Assembly (NCBI GenBank): GCA_963556695.1
Contig: CAUWAG010000003.1
Location: 5,146,001 to 5,210,000 of the forward strand
DNA: 64,000 nt
Direction: 5' to 3'
DNA from: Anthostomella pinea
Taxonomy: Eukaryota; Ascomycota; Sordariomycetes; Xylariales; Xylariaceae
The notes under the pieces are model-generated. The model did no database searches. It saw nothing but the letters and a program-made list of their open reading frames with translations, and had not been told where the DNA came from. The position numbers and the translations under genes were made by a program. This document shows, in pieces, positions 1 to 12,639 of the stretch (the stretch's first letter is position 1; the number at the start of each line of letters is the position of its first letter).

Positions 1-244
1 TGTTGCTGGGCACGGGGTTGAACACTTGGGCCGGTACTCCCTGCTGCGAGCAGGACGAGTTTGGTCTGGAGTAGATGGGCGTGGAGGGGAGCGTTGGCAC
101 CACAGGGTACATCTGCTGCTGCATCTGTTGGAAGCCTGGGTGTTGGCTGAAGTGGCCGTGCTGTCGGCTATCTGCTTTGGGGTCTGGCGTGTAGTAGAGG
201 AACGGTGCCTGTCCCATCTGTGCCGTCATCATGTTCGAATCCAT
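1..244 (-). CDS. N-terminal part of a probable Msn2/Seb1-type C2H2 transcription factor (partial, runs off the window)
   Basis: Reading the minus strand from the ATG at 244 gives 81 codons without a stop to the window edge. The protein starts MDSNMMTAQMGQ and is rich in Gln, Pro and Met, with a segment VVPTLPSTPIYSRPNSSCS. From memory this opening resembles the N-terminus of the Msn2/Seb1 stress-response zinc-finger factors of filamentous ascomycetes; the family match is recall, not a search. Those proteins carry two C2H2 fingers near the C-terminus, which would lie outside this window, so DNA binding cannot be seen here. A leader intron probably lies just upstream of the ATG (250-303). The 12.4 kb upstream holds no convincing gene, which suits a heavily regulated transcription factor. 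Reality of the coding segment is fairly sure; identity is tentative. Confidence 0.6.
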   Translation of the reverse strand, partial: MDSNMMTAQMGQAPFLYYTPDPKADSRQHGHFSQHPGFQQMQQQMYPVVPTLPSTPIYSRPNSSCSQQGVPAQVFNPVPSN

Positions 245-249
245 CGTGA

Positions 250-303
250 CTGATACAGGTTAGTCTCCTGGTCCTCTGTCTCAGTCCAGTCCCAGACACT
301 GAC
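250..303 (-). other. Probable 5' leader intron of the partial transcription-factor gene
   Basis: On the minus strand, GTCAGT at 303-298 follows TGTATCAG, and a 54-nt segment with the branch-like ACTAAC (264-259) ends in TGTATCAG at 250, five bases before the start codon. Size, donor, branch point and acceptor all fit the introns of the genes in this window. The intron would be entirely untranslated. There is no transcript evidence. Confidence 0.45.
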
Positions 304-952
304 CTGATACAAGTTTCCGTCTCTTGGTTAGTTTGTCGTCGGTGATGTGGTGCTTCTCGTTTATATATTAGGTTGCTGTATATAGTTGTGCTATACAATG
401 CTTGCGCGAGGCGGTTGGCCTAATGATGGTGGTATCGGTTCCAGGTTGGAAGGAATGGACGTCAGTCTCGAAGTGTGTTTCGAAGACTATCTAGTGGTGT
501 TGACTCGGGTTGATGATGTTATACAGGTTGTTGTCTGATTCGCCTTGGGACTCCAGAGTCTTATTGTCTGAAGAGAGGACTGCTGGGGATGGAGGAGGAA
601 CAGGCTGATCTTGTATACAAATGAATGAAGGCAAGGAAGCTGGTGGTTCCAAAAGAGGGTCGAGCCACAAGATGAAAAAGAACCGATTAGGGTATGAAGG
701 AGAAAGAGAAACCGACGGATCTGTCGATCACAGACTGGGTGCAAGAATGAGCGTGGTTGAAGGGACCTGGGGACCTTGGAGGATAATGTAAAAGAGGTCG
801 TAGCAGACGACGCCAGATCCACGACTGATAAAACCCCCCCATCGATAGGCACAGGGCGGTCTGCGGATGGAATGGGGACCCAAAGAGAACCCACCCACCC
901 ATGCTTGTCTCACTTGGGGAAGAGGTGACAGGGGCACGGCCCAAGACCTGGC

Positions 953-981
953 CCCAGACTCCCAGACTCCCAGACTCCCAG
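953..981. repeat. Octamer tandem repeat
   Basis: About three and a half copies of CCCAGACT in a row, followed by CAGACAGG-like variants. This is a simple repeat in the long noncoding region. Confidence 0.8.
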
Positions 982-1462
982 GTCGACAGACAGGCAGACA
1001 GGTCGGCGTACGGTACTGCGTAGATTTTGGGACCCCTGTCCGCATGTCTGGGGCAAGACGGAAACATCAGATGAGTGGGTGGCCACTGGGCGCAGCCACC
1101 GCACGATTCTAAATCTGGATGGCAGCGTCGGTCGACAGGGGACATGAACGAGCCTACGAGGTACCGCGTGTCGACGGGTACAGTCTCGACGGGCCCCCTG
1201 TCCGACCGGCCATGTACTATACCCACCTAGCCATGTACTAGTCGCCCGGTATACAAATACCTGACGCATACGACACCATGCATAACGAGCAGTCCACATC
1301 GCTCAGGGCGGGTGTCCAGCGATACGGGCTCGGTGCAGTTGAGAGAGGCTTAGGTCGTGCATAGTTCCTGCGGTAGTGCGGGTTCGACAGCTAAACAGGG
1401 ATATGGGAACATTTCTGGGACTTCCACTTGAAACTATTCTCTCTTTCTCGCTTCTGCGCTCT

Positions 1463-1499
<37 letters not shown>
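1463..1499. repeat. (CTGG)n microsatellite
   Basis: Nine copies of the tetramer CTGG, followed by degenerate CTGGC and GGCCTGG units up to about 1530. On the minus strand it gives the Gln-Pro-Ala-Ser repeats that inflate a 247-codon spurious frame. Confidence 0.9.
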
Positions 1500-1501
<2 letters not shown>

Positions 1502-4313
1502 GCCTGGCTCGCCTGGCCTGGCCTCGCCCACATGGCATAGCACACTGACGATAACCCATCCCTGGCTGGGGTGGAGTTGTGCGTGTTCATCTTCATCTTC
1601 GACTGCATCATAACGCTATGCTGGTGGGATGCCTCCCTCACCGGTGACGTGGTGGACAATATTGTAAACCGGCTGGCTGTGCCAGATGACGCGCCGAGTG
1701 GCCTGGCGGTGTTCCTGTTCATCAGAGATTCGCACATACCAGGCCTGCACAGGCGCGCGCACAACTGGTCACCGACCATCCATGCCTCTGCGACTCTTTC
1801 AGGAATTGATTGTCGTAAATGGGTTGGATGGATGGGCGCACTCTGCACAAGTACTGTACCTGGACAGGTATGTATGCACAGGCCCGCGACCGTGATAGGT
1901 GGGATACGCCGCTGGACCACAGGCTTCAGCACGTCGCGAGCCACACAAATTGCACAACTCGTCCCTCTTTGCAATGGCCTTGTCTTTCGGCTGTAACATT
2001 GCACAGCCAGTCGTGAAGCCCGTCCAGCCCTCGCGCGACGCGGCATCTCTGTGCTGCTGTTCTGTCATCTGATTCGCAAGAGGGAGGACATGGAATGCAA
2101 GGTACGGGCTGTCAGCGCGTCAGGCGTCGTTCATTCGTCACTCCACTTCGTATACCAAGGTTAGTATCTTCGTATCGTAGGCCCTCAGAGCCTCCGAGGG
2201 CAGCAGGCAGCAAGCGAACGACGGTTCAAACGGACTTGCGGCACTGCGGTTGGTGGAGTGCTTTTCCACTGGGTGATGGGCTTAATAACACGCCAGGATC
2301 ACCTGTATCAAACGGGTGGTCGACGGTCGTCCAGCGCGGACCAGCGGCGGCAGAGCACCGAACCGTGTCGTCACAGCATTTTCGGACCTCGCAAGAAACA
2401 GGCATGAAGGGATGTGCGAAACACAGCAGATCTCACCTGGCTTCCTGGGAGGTATAATAGCATTGACGGCAATGGCTGGGATAGGTGCGATCCTGTTCAT
2501 GCCTTCGACCTTTTATATTATTTACAGAGGGGCCCTTCTCGCCAGTCCGTCCGACTGTCCGGGTCGTGACTTGGAAAGTTGATGGCCCGGACGGACACCT
2601 AAGAATAGGTAACCACTCGTGTCCCCGCGTATAGATGGAATCGAATCGTTCACTCTTATTATTGTTCAAGTGTAATCAATCATGTACGAGGTACGGAGTA
2701 TGGAGTGTCTGCATGTAGGTGGTGATAATGCAGCGAGGCAACCTACTATTGATCCTGATGCTGCGCAATATCAACTTGGTGCCGTAGCATTGCAGCGGAT
2801 TTGGAGGTGCAGAAAATAAGTCCAACCTCGCGTGATACGACACAATAGTGTAGTAGTATTATGTATGGAGGGCGCATTTTTTGCCTAATGACATGTTCTC
2901 AATTCCCAGGTGTGTGTCGTGAGATTTCCTAAATCGTCTCTGACTGGTTGCATTGGGGCTGGCGACGGCGATACAAATGGGAAACGAAGGATCGGACGGG
3001 ACGTTGTGAATGGACGAAAATCCCTCCAGCGTGAAGGATGCCGTCGGGCCTCTCACAGCGCGTCGCTGCTGATATGCAAGCACTTTGTGAGGGGTCTCGC
3101 GCCGAAACATACGGACATCGCAGCCAGTAGCAGCCACAGCTTCGCCCGAGGGCTTACGTATATTGGATTCCTGCGCTTCCTTTCGTGTGCCTGCCACGCG
3201 CTCCGGCGGCATGAGTGCGTATCGCCATCTTTCTCATCACCAACCGAGTGTGTGGCAGGTATGCTGGTGTGCGAGCGTGTGTGTGTGCGAGTGATCCTGT
3301 GCCGCTGCCATCGCGAGAAGTTGATTCATCACCGGCTTCATAAGGTAGCCACAAACCAATCAACCCGTCGCCACCTGCTTTTCTTTGTTCACGTCCATTC
3401 CAGACTTTCGGGCTTCCAGGCATAGCATCTCACAGAAAGGCGGATGGCGAAGTGCCCGGCGCCTCTGTACGATATGTTTGCTCGCCACTGGAGGGTGATG
3501 AGAACATTAGACCGAGGGGTGTTCCATACACCCGGATGTGACCCGAGTCTTTTTTTTTTGTTACAAACTGAGCGCCTACAGTTCATCGTGTAGAAGAACA
3601 CCACCACGATTTATCATTTGTGATCTGTATGATGTGGGCAAAAACAACGCAAGTCGGAAGGAATGTGCGAAGTCCGGACTCGCAAATCACCAGCGAGGTA
3701 TAAAATCCCACCGCCATTTGTTCTTTTGATCCAACCGTCAGGACAGCCACCAAAACGCCATTGCCGGCGGATTCATCGATCCCGTCCTGATCTCGTTGCC
3801 TTTTTTTGCGCCTCGGAAGCCTCTTGATCCTGGTCCCGCCACAGCCCGCAACCGTTGCAGAAGCCTAGAAGTCTTGTGGCTTGAAGAAGAAATCCGGCAT
3901 TCGGCAGTTCGATAGTAAAAGCAACCTTCGAAAGGTACAGTAGGCTGTCTGCTTGTCTCGTCTATCATATATCTTACCGAGGTTCCAATTACTATAACAG
4001 GGAAATGCCAACAGTGTATATATAGTAGATTCTCTGTAGCTGACACAACCGTTCCTCCACAAGCGCGCCTGCGGGCGCAATCTAGCAGGTACGGTAGCGA
4101 TGCGATCGCGAGTCAGGCATGCATCATCAAAGTTCCGTCTTCTTCATCTACTTCGGCGAGTGTTGGAGGTTTCATCATGATGAATCCATCCGCGGCCCCG
4201 TTTCATTGTTGTGCTATGCTCGTGCTCCAGCTGCTGCATTGCATTACAGATCGCACACGCAGGCCTCTGCATTATCGTGACCCCATCTACCCATCCAGTG
4301 ATTCCTGTCCCGT

Positions 4314-4342
4314 CCAGTCCCATACAGTCCCATACAGTCCCA
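4314..4342. repeat. Decamer tandem repeat
   Basis: Nearly three copies of CAGTCCCATA in tandem, the last one degenerate. No associated gene. Confidence 0.7.
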
Positions 4343-7300
4343 ATCCTGCCTGTGGGCACACGTTCGGTCCAGAGTTCCCAAAACAGGAAGGCTGGTACAG
4401 AGGGCCCGGCCGATCGTTCAACTGCTAAACTTCCGGGCCATTGGACCTTCTTGGTCCTTGGGGAACTTTCCCTGGACTTCAGAAGTTCACCCAAGCCTGC
4501 CAAGCTGCCAGGGCTCCGTCCGTTTTAGACTGTTCGTGGAAGACTTCCGGCTCGCTGGACCAGTGGACCACGACAATCGCTCCCCTCGCTCCCCTCTCCG
4601 AGATCCCCTCTCCCAATTGGAAGGCCCAATGCACCCCCGCATCCCGGCCAGGGACCACTTCGGCAATTTGCCTCTCATTATGCGGCCTATTTTCCAGCTT
4701 TCCACAGTGCTGGAAATTGGGGCTACGTAGTGGGCTTGAAGACGGCTGTTGGTGCCTCGGAGCACGGGCACACAACTTGGAAGTACCTTCTCTGCTGAGG
4801 TACGGCCGGTTCCCATGCCACCACCATTGGCCCAATCCACCGTCGCGTACCTTGCATATCCCAATTTGTGCCTGCAGGAACGGTGCATAGCTGCAGACGG
4901 TTCTCGTTCATTATTGGACCGGGCAACTGGAGTCTGGGTGAAGTCAAAGCAATACGAATATTGGATGTGCCTGCTGCAATACAATTGGAAGTGCACAACA
5001 GCTGCACCGATACGATGAGGTAGTTGAAAGCCGAGTGTTGCATAAGATATTGCTCGAATATATCTTATCGTAGAGAATGAATACTTTATACACATACATC
5101 AGGTTACCATGTCAGTGCATGTGATATAGAAGAAAGACACTCATGCCGCTCATATTCTCCTCTCGGAACTGATACACCATGACTCCCAGCAACCAGCCAT
5201 CGCCAGCCATCGCCAGCCTCGCAACTCGCTCGACCAGGTCACGAGCAACAGGGCACAATAATGCCAATGCTCATGCTGCCATGGCAGTAGATTATCTCCT
5301 CTCACCGACCGTTGGCATTGTCAGTGCAATCCAAGTTGAGGTGGCGACGAGGGATTTCGACAGGACGACGATCAGTCGGCCATCCCGCTCGGTGGTTGAC
5401 AGGAGACGTTGACAGCGTGATACCGGTAGATAGGCTCACTCGTCCACAGGCTGGTACCACCGCCTCGGCACATACGATAATGACAACGAGCAACTGTCAA
5501 CTATCATGTGATGACGAGCCTTCTACCCACATGTCTACTTATAGATGAAGATATTTTCCTTCCCTGTGTTCTAGCTATTGCGATAATATCCGAGGTCCTC
5601 TATAACCTGGCTCGTCAAATTTCATGACATGCATGCAATTCTATAGACAGGCCACCACAGCCAGGTGAGGTGACATGACGCTTGTTGAAATCTCCCGTCC
5701 CTTCAATGTGTCTGTGTGTCTCCAGCGGTGCTAACGCCATTTCCAGTGCAGATCATTGCTGTCTTTGCCCTGTGCTCTGGGGGAGCCAACTTGTCAACTT
5801 GGCAAGGGCGACCCTTGGGCGGGCCGCAGTACGTACCTAAGTGTGTGGTTCGAAATCGCGGTGCCTTCCGCACCCGTTGGCCCTCTCTGATAACGTCGGA
5901 GACAAGGGCCAGGTTGGGACAGTGTTCCCGTTGCGATTTCCCAGCTCCCCCAGATTTTTACATCTTCACATTATCAAGCCAGGGATGTCGCGACGATATT
6001 CCTTCTCAATGCGACGCCCATGGCTTCCGCGCAATCGCGCAGGGAAGAATTCAAAATGAGCAGCGCATCCGGTTTAGCCCGTCGGCATGGCGGTCGGCAC
6101 CCTGGCTGCCAAACCCTGCCGGGCAAGACGGTGACCAGCCTCCATACCATGTATAGTACCACTGGAGCTGCCCGGCTGGGAATAGGATTTCTGGAAGATC
6201 TCGACAACCTCTTGGCGTCCCAGCCGGTGAATATCCATCCAATCACCGTCAATACCAGCTAGCGCACCTGCCTGGATGCGACCTGGGGACTGACTGACTT
6301 GGCCGCTTGGCTGACAGGTTGGTTCTTCATTCGGGCCTATGGAGCCAGCTCGGCAAACACCTGCATTTGTCAATGGTCGACGGCGTGCAGGCTCTCTCGT
6401 TCGAGGCTTCGAGCCGAGGAAACGTAACGGCGGTGGATGCAGATGTGGTAACCAGAAGGATCTCCAGAGGAAACCACCATCTCATACACTCGGGGGTGGC
6501 TTGGTGAGTCTCGGTCAGTCACCTAGTCACCTTGCCAGCTCTTGCCTACCAATATGATCTGCCCCATAACACAGTTGAAGTTACAGTCCGTCACTCCGTC
6601 CTGCAATTCTCATACCCTGCCGCGATCAATCTTGTCGCTTGCAAAAATAGCCAGCGAGCCAAGCAGCCCAAGGCAATAGCAGGAAATCTTATTGCCAGGC
6701 TAGGTGCCAAGTTGATACTGCGTAGGAACTATTTACCCCACGAGGCTGGCCTCGGCTGGCCACCACGATTGATAGTCTGATGGTCAGAGACCCTTCTTTG
6801 GACCATGCTGCCTACGCCACGCCGTTGTGACTCGTGAGTGTGTATCAGACAGATCTGAATATGGCCCTGGCGTATCACCGGCCACGGCAGGATAAAACCA
6901 TTGCCAGTGGTCCAGCGCTAGGGTCATCCTCGAGGGTTCTTCGATATCTAGCCTAGCTAGTCTGCGGTTCCTGTCTTCCCCGTCGACTATACTCCCACTA
7001 ATGCAGGTCCGACCAATGGGCGCTGGCCCATCGGTCTTCTCGAAGACTTCTGAGTTTCAGGATTCGGGTCCCCCTGGCCGATGATGTGTGGATGGTTTTA
7101 TACGTAGGCGGATCAGTGGGACCACACAGTGACACAGGTCGCCGACGTCTTCCAGATTCGTCGGGACTGCCGACGGACCACGAACGGCTCATCAGTCGCG
7201 CCGCCGGTGAGGTTCGTGATCCACCTGCACACAGACAAGCAGACAAGGTCCAAGATTGGAAGACCCATCCCTTGCATATTCACAATCAACTGGCAATATG

Positions 7301-10300
7301 GGCTCCATCCTATCTTCTGCCTCCTCCACTAGCAGTAATGAGACGGCAGGCCTGCTGTCCCGGAACCACAGGCGTGGGCATTTTCGAAGCTGCAATAGAA
7401 GGACTTGGAAGCTTTCGAAGACATGGTAATTTTCCAACATGTGCAAGGGCTTGGTGGGTTTCCACCAGCCTGCCAGCCTTCGGATTCCAGCCCCGTCATT
7501 CGGTCCGGTCCACTGCACGGCAACGGCTTGCTTGGTTTGTGTCTTCATGATATCAACAAGCAGCCGAAGAAGCTGTTTTTGCTGATTATTGACAATCAAC
7601 ACGGGTCGACCAGTAAGACGCACTATCTGTCTCCAAGACGCGCCGAACCGCCTAGAGCGGAATACATAGTAGCCGATCTTAGTGAAGATCTTGTGCTCTT
7701 GACTGATTCATGTGCAAGCAGCCGCACCAGCGGAATTGGCAGATCCTTATTTCATGCCAACGTTATGCTTCAATCAGTCTAGCAGGTTCTTCCGCGAACC
7801 AAGCTATTCGGATTCCGCTCTCTGGATCTACGACGTCCCGGCTGACTACGTGGCTAGATCAGACTATCTCGTGGGGTTTATCAGATGATGCCGCCTTGCT
7901 GACTGTCAGCCCGGGTGATAGACTATCAGGGTTTTTGTTGCTAAACGTTGACGACAGAGACTTGCACGACGTCAGTGACGCCGTCCTCACGCTGCTAGGA
8001 GTTGTTACGTGTTCGCTATAATACGACCCCCACCAAGCACAGCTTTGGACTCGGAGCTACACGTGTGTAGCGGTCAATACCTGCAGCGTCATGCTCCTAC
8101 AGTGAGCCCTTATGCAGGTACGAAACGGTGTCCGCATGAGCACATCCCTATGTCTCCATGTCCAGTTGTACTGTATGTGCATGCGCGTATACCATTATAT
8201 TTTGTCTCCAATCGACCACAGCACGGTTGACGGGTCTCTATCTCATGAGGATGCATTCATATGTATCAAGCCCGTCTGTTGATACGCCGTCATGTACGTC
8301 TAGTCACGATATAATCTGATCCGCTCGGGCTACTACACTACTTGGCGTTCGCTGACAGCAAAGGTGCCAAAGGTAGTTAGTTACACTCATGCACCTACAG
8401 CGATTATGCAGTAGTGAACTGATAGGATCCCAGGGCTCTTCTCCAACCCACGTGTTCTCCCACCCCCATTGAGACGCTGCTAGAATAGATGGAGTGAGGC
8501 CTGTGGAATGGTCTTCCGCTTCTTCGGGACATCAGAAGCGCAAGTTTATCAGTCGGCAGTACTCGGCGTCTGTCCGTCGGGTCGAAGACCAGGATCGGTA
8601 GGTTAGAGATTCCCCTCTTCTTCCGCATGATACCCACGTCGAGTCAAGGCCTCCATGCGCCGATATGTCGCCATCAGTTATGGTCTTCTGCAAGCTGCAA
8701 GGCGAGCGTTCTATGTTTCAGGTGCAACTGCAGTTTCTTCTGGTGTATGTCTCTAGCTCACGAATCACACTGCATGCAGACTGCACACTGCGTGATTGAA
8801 GAAGCAAGGTGCCAATGAGAGACTCCAGAATGTGATCGTGGTCCGTAGCCTCTCTTCGGAAGAGACGCCGATGCAGAAGCAACGTGCTTCTCAGACCACG
8901 TTGGAGCCGGTTGGACTAGCAGCTTGCGGTCTTTCATCGCTTCGTGTCTGCTCTGCTCTATCGTGTGTGTACTCTTTGCGGCCGTGCGAAGCCCTCCCAC
9001 CACATGTTGGAGGATTCGAGAGGCCACCGGCTGCATGATGCTACTGCAGGTCTGCTTTTTTCACCGCGTAGCATCACATCAGCGGAGGAGGCCAGGGCAC
9101 GGCATGCTGCACCAGTTTTCTCCGTCGGTTTTCCTTTCAACCGCATCAGCCAACTTTGGCAATTTTTCCACATGCAAGTCGACGCCTTGCAGATACATAC
9201 CGATCCTTCTCCCATTGTTATCCTCTGCGCCTCCCGAACCGGCGGGCTCTCCGAGCACTCCGAGCACGGCCCCGACGGCATCGCTATCACCAGATGATAT
9301 ATGGCTGCTCCATTCACTGCTCAGTCGGTGACGGTCAAAGAGGGGTAAACGTCAGTGAGGTTACCAGTCTGGCCAGCCCTCGCCAGCCATCTGTCCTCGG
9401 TCGAGCAAGCGATCATCAAAGCGATTTGCATGAACAAGGAAGGCGCAGTGCTCCATGACCCTACCGATAACATGAGGACCCCCTGTCCATAAGCTGCCAG
9501 GGAGGAACGACGCCAGGACGCCTCTCAGATTGATTCCCTTCGCTATGACGACTGACGAGCTCCGCGGGATCCTCCCGAAATGCTCACCGCAGCGAACCAT
9601 GGTTCGGCGTTCCTTTTACCGTGTGCGCCAACCCAATCCCCTCCAGCCAGCGACGTCCATCGCCGCGGTCCTTTTCTTCCCTTTCGTTCAGCTGCAGTCG
9701 TGTCGGCGTAGCACAGACGCGCACAACATCAGCCAGCTCGGCTCCTAAAAGGGTAATGGCTGCTTGGTGCATTATCCCATCTGACTTTTGGCTTGCCAGG
9801 AGCTGTTCGCTGCTACCCAAGAAATTGGGATCGTGGCGATGGATGCATGCAGCCTTTTGGCGGAACAGCCGCCAGAGCCAATGGCTGGTGTAGGGTCAAG
9901 TAGGTACGGACTACGACTACGACTACTGCTGTAGCACAAGCAAAAATGCCATGCTTCCGCCTGTCATGATGAGGGAAATCCTTCCACCGAGGCCAGCCCT
10001 CGCGCGTGGTGAGGGGGCACAGCACAGAGCGGCGCCCCGCGCAGCCAGTGAAATAGGAAGGAAGGCCGCTGGCTGGCCTAGATCGTAGATAGACAGAAGC
10101 CCGCTGACGGATTGGCATGCCGCCGCTGACCTCCTTCCTCTCGGCAGCGGCCCCCAGAATAGCCGCAAGCCGTTTTCTGTTCCCTTTCTGGCTGACCCTC
10201 TCTCTATCTGGAGTGCATACGCACTTACATGTTATGTATGTACACACATCTTATCTGCATCAAATGCGAGCGCCGCGTGCGTGAGAAAACGTGCGGACTC

Positions 10301-11465
10301 CGTCCTGTTTCGAAAAGAGTGGAATGAGACTATACTATTACTCGCAGACGCCGTACTTACACGCGTGATTCGCCATGGCGCGTTGTGCCGTCTTACCTGC
10401 TTTACTGCTTCTGCTTTGCTACTACTGCTTCTTCTTACCTGTCTGACTGTCTGTCTGCTTACCTGCACACCCGTCTATAGTACAGATCTGCTATTTCCAT
10501 CCTTTCTTCAACACACTGGGCCGGGCGAAGAGGGTGGTCATCAAGAACCCAGCTGGCTGCCGTCGGGCTGGTCCTTGCAGGTAGGTGCGTACGTCGTTCG
10601 GCGCTCTGACTGGTCCGTCGGCGTTGGGGAGGGGACGTCATGTCGATGCGGTTTGGGGGCCAGTCGTTGGACCGGATTGGGATGGGCTGAGGTAGACGAG
10701 CTGCGAGGCTGTTGGACGGCACGGAGCGCGCAGCAGGTCAGCTTGGACGGTGTCAGCGAGGAGGGCTCTGGTGTGGATTGGCTGCTTCGGGTTGGGCCGC
10801 TGGATAGGCTACAGTCTCTTCTTTCACATGTCGCTCTTGGTCGGGGCTACTTGGTCTGTAGCGAGGCTGGGGGGTCGGATGGATGGGTAGGGATTTCTGG
10901 GTGGTATATGGGGTTCGTGGGAGTCATGTGATGTGTTGAGTCCCCTGCTTCAGTGTATATGGAGGCCTTTGATATATGGTTGAATTCTTTGTTTTTGAAG
11001 CAGAATGCTTCTTCTCTATCAGCTCTTACCCCTGGGGAAGATGTTGCAGTGTTTCACTCGTCGATGATTGCGTTTATATCGGTATGGTTTGAACGTGAGA
11101 TAAATACTAGAGCACCTGATTCGCAAGGTAACGTGACGAACATCATGGATTTAGAGGACTGCCGTTGTGGTACTGTAGACTAAAGTGAATCGTACACCCT
11201 GATGTGAAGGTATGCTTTTTAGTCCATTGCCTACCTTTGCTCGTGGCAAACTACGGTCACTTCCCTACACATCGCTGCCTCCCATCGCCAACCTCAGGTT
11301 CCCGAGAGCCTCAGGGGCCAGCTCGCTTGGACGCAGATCAGCCACCCTACCGAGCTGGGACTGAACTTATAAGTGTGCTTGGCGGTATCTAAGCCCCTTC
11401 ACACGATGCATAGGAGATATATTGGTACGTAAGGGGCGTGTATCATCAGTTCTCATCATCGCTTG

Positions 11466-11483
11466 TCGTTCGTTCGTTCGTTC
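11466..11483. repeat. (GTTC)n microsatellite
   Basis: Four copies of a GTTC/TCGT tetramer in the noncoding region upstream of the reductase terminus. Confidence 0.7.
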
Positions 11484-12639
11484 ACGGTAGCCATGTGGCG
11501 CTGTAGGCGAAACAGCACATGGAAGTCGTTGATAGGCGACTGGTCAGATCTCACCTGCTGGGGGAATCTGCCTCTACTGAGGTCCAGAACTGAGAGGCTT
11601 GAGATAGTCGTGAAGGAGAGCCTGGTTTGTTCTAGACTCGTCTGGAACTGCAGCTATCAGATCGCCAACACTGCGTATTTGTTTTCAGCCCAGGTGACCT
11701 GGTTGATTACAGCTCGGTATGGCGTCCAAGTGGTATGGGCAGTGCCGCTGGCGGATCTCTAGTCAGGTTCTAGAAGCTATATTATGAGCATATATCCAAC
11801 TACCTCTCCCTGACAGAGCACAGCTTCTGTAGAACAAGGTACCATGTATCGTGGCTGTCACTGAAACCAGCCTCGCAGAAAATAGTCTCTTTCCATACCC
11901 AACCTGCTCCAATAGTCTACTCTCACATTCATGCGATCGTCCCGCAAGGAAAACTGGTCCAGCATCGTGTATCGATGATCTCCTTTGTTCGTACTCCTCC
12001 AGCATCTACCACAACCCAGGGTCACATCCGCAACAAAGGATTGCATAGAACAGGGCCAGCTGAACCAGGAGCGGTAGCGCAAAGCCAGCAGTAGCACATG
12101 CAAGCCGATCATTTCACGGCATATCTACTCTCTCAGATCGGTGTAAGACGTGGCACCATGTAGTACGGGCTCGCAGAATGTCCACGGAAATCGCCCGCAT
12201 CATCACCTGCCGGCATATCGTCTCACCCGACGTGATACACATAATCGGATGTAATGGCTTGTGTACAAGGCAAGACATTTACTTGTGCGGCCTTTGGAAC
12301 CACTCTACATGGAGTGACTGTGACATCGTATGGACTGCTCCCACCCTGACTAAGATTTGAGGGGTGTTGCTCCATCACACGAAGAGCTTCATGGTTGTAG
12401 CTTATCGGATACATGTCCACATGTTGCGCATATATACTGTATTTGTGCATGAAGCCATGAGTAGAGATATGAGACAGATACACGTCATTCGCCACCGTTT
12501 GCCCAACGCTCCAGCTCGCCCAGAACGCGGCTTGAAGCCACGAGAAAAGCAATGAGACCTATCTGTCCAACGAGTCTCGGCGCTCCAGGTGTGTCTCAGC
12601 CACTCCCATGTCTCAAGCGGACGGGTAATCCTGCCCCGA

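Larger units (their letters stand above)
304..12639. other. 12-kb region without a convincing gene
   Basis: Only scattered short reading frames occur, often open on both strands at once, with no recognisable domain and no splice-joinable coding pattern that I could find. The longest are 247 codons on minus at 1303-2046, 216 on plus at 10281-10931 and 202 on minus at 4487-5095. Base composition is like the rest of the window and not AT-rich, so there is no sign of RIP-ruined transposons. The stretch holds several microsatellites (listed separately). It probably contains the long leader and promoter of the gene at 1-244, the downstream flank of the reductase gene, and possibly noncoding transcripts. 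Confidence 0.6.

Noticed and set aside
1303..2046. 247-codon frame on minus
   Set aside because: Largest frame of the gap, but it is inflated by a CTGG microsatellite, is matched by open frames on plus, and has no domain-like composition.
4487..5095. 202-codon frame on minus
   Set aside because: Four or five frames on both strands are open over the same span; composition is not protein-like and no motif is seen.
5845..5860. GGTTCGAAATC resembling a tRNA B box
   Set aside because: Flanking bases do not form T-arm or acceptor stems.
7710..8021. 103-codon frame on plus with a fairly protein-like end
   Set aside because: No recognised family, no neighbouring exon that joins in phase; too short to support.
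10281..10931. 216-codon frame on plus with a hydrophobic Leu run
   Set aside because: The Leu run comes from a CTG/CTT-rich repeat and the rest is Gly/Trp/Arg-rich noise; no splice-supported extension.
10953..11183. 76-codon frame on plus with plausible composition
   Set aside because: No homologue recalled and no flanking exon structure; left unannotated.
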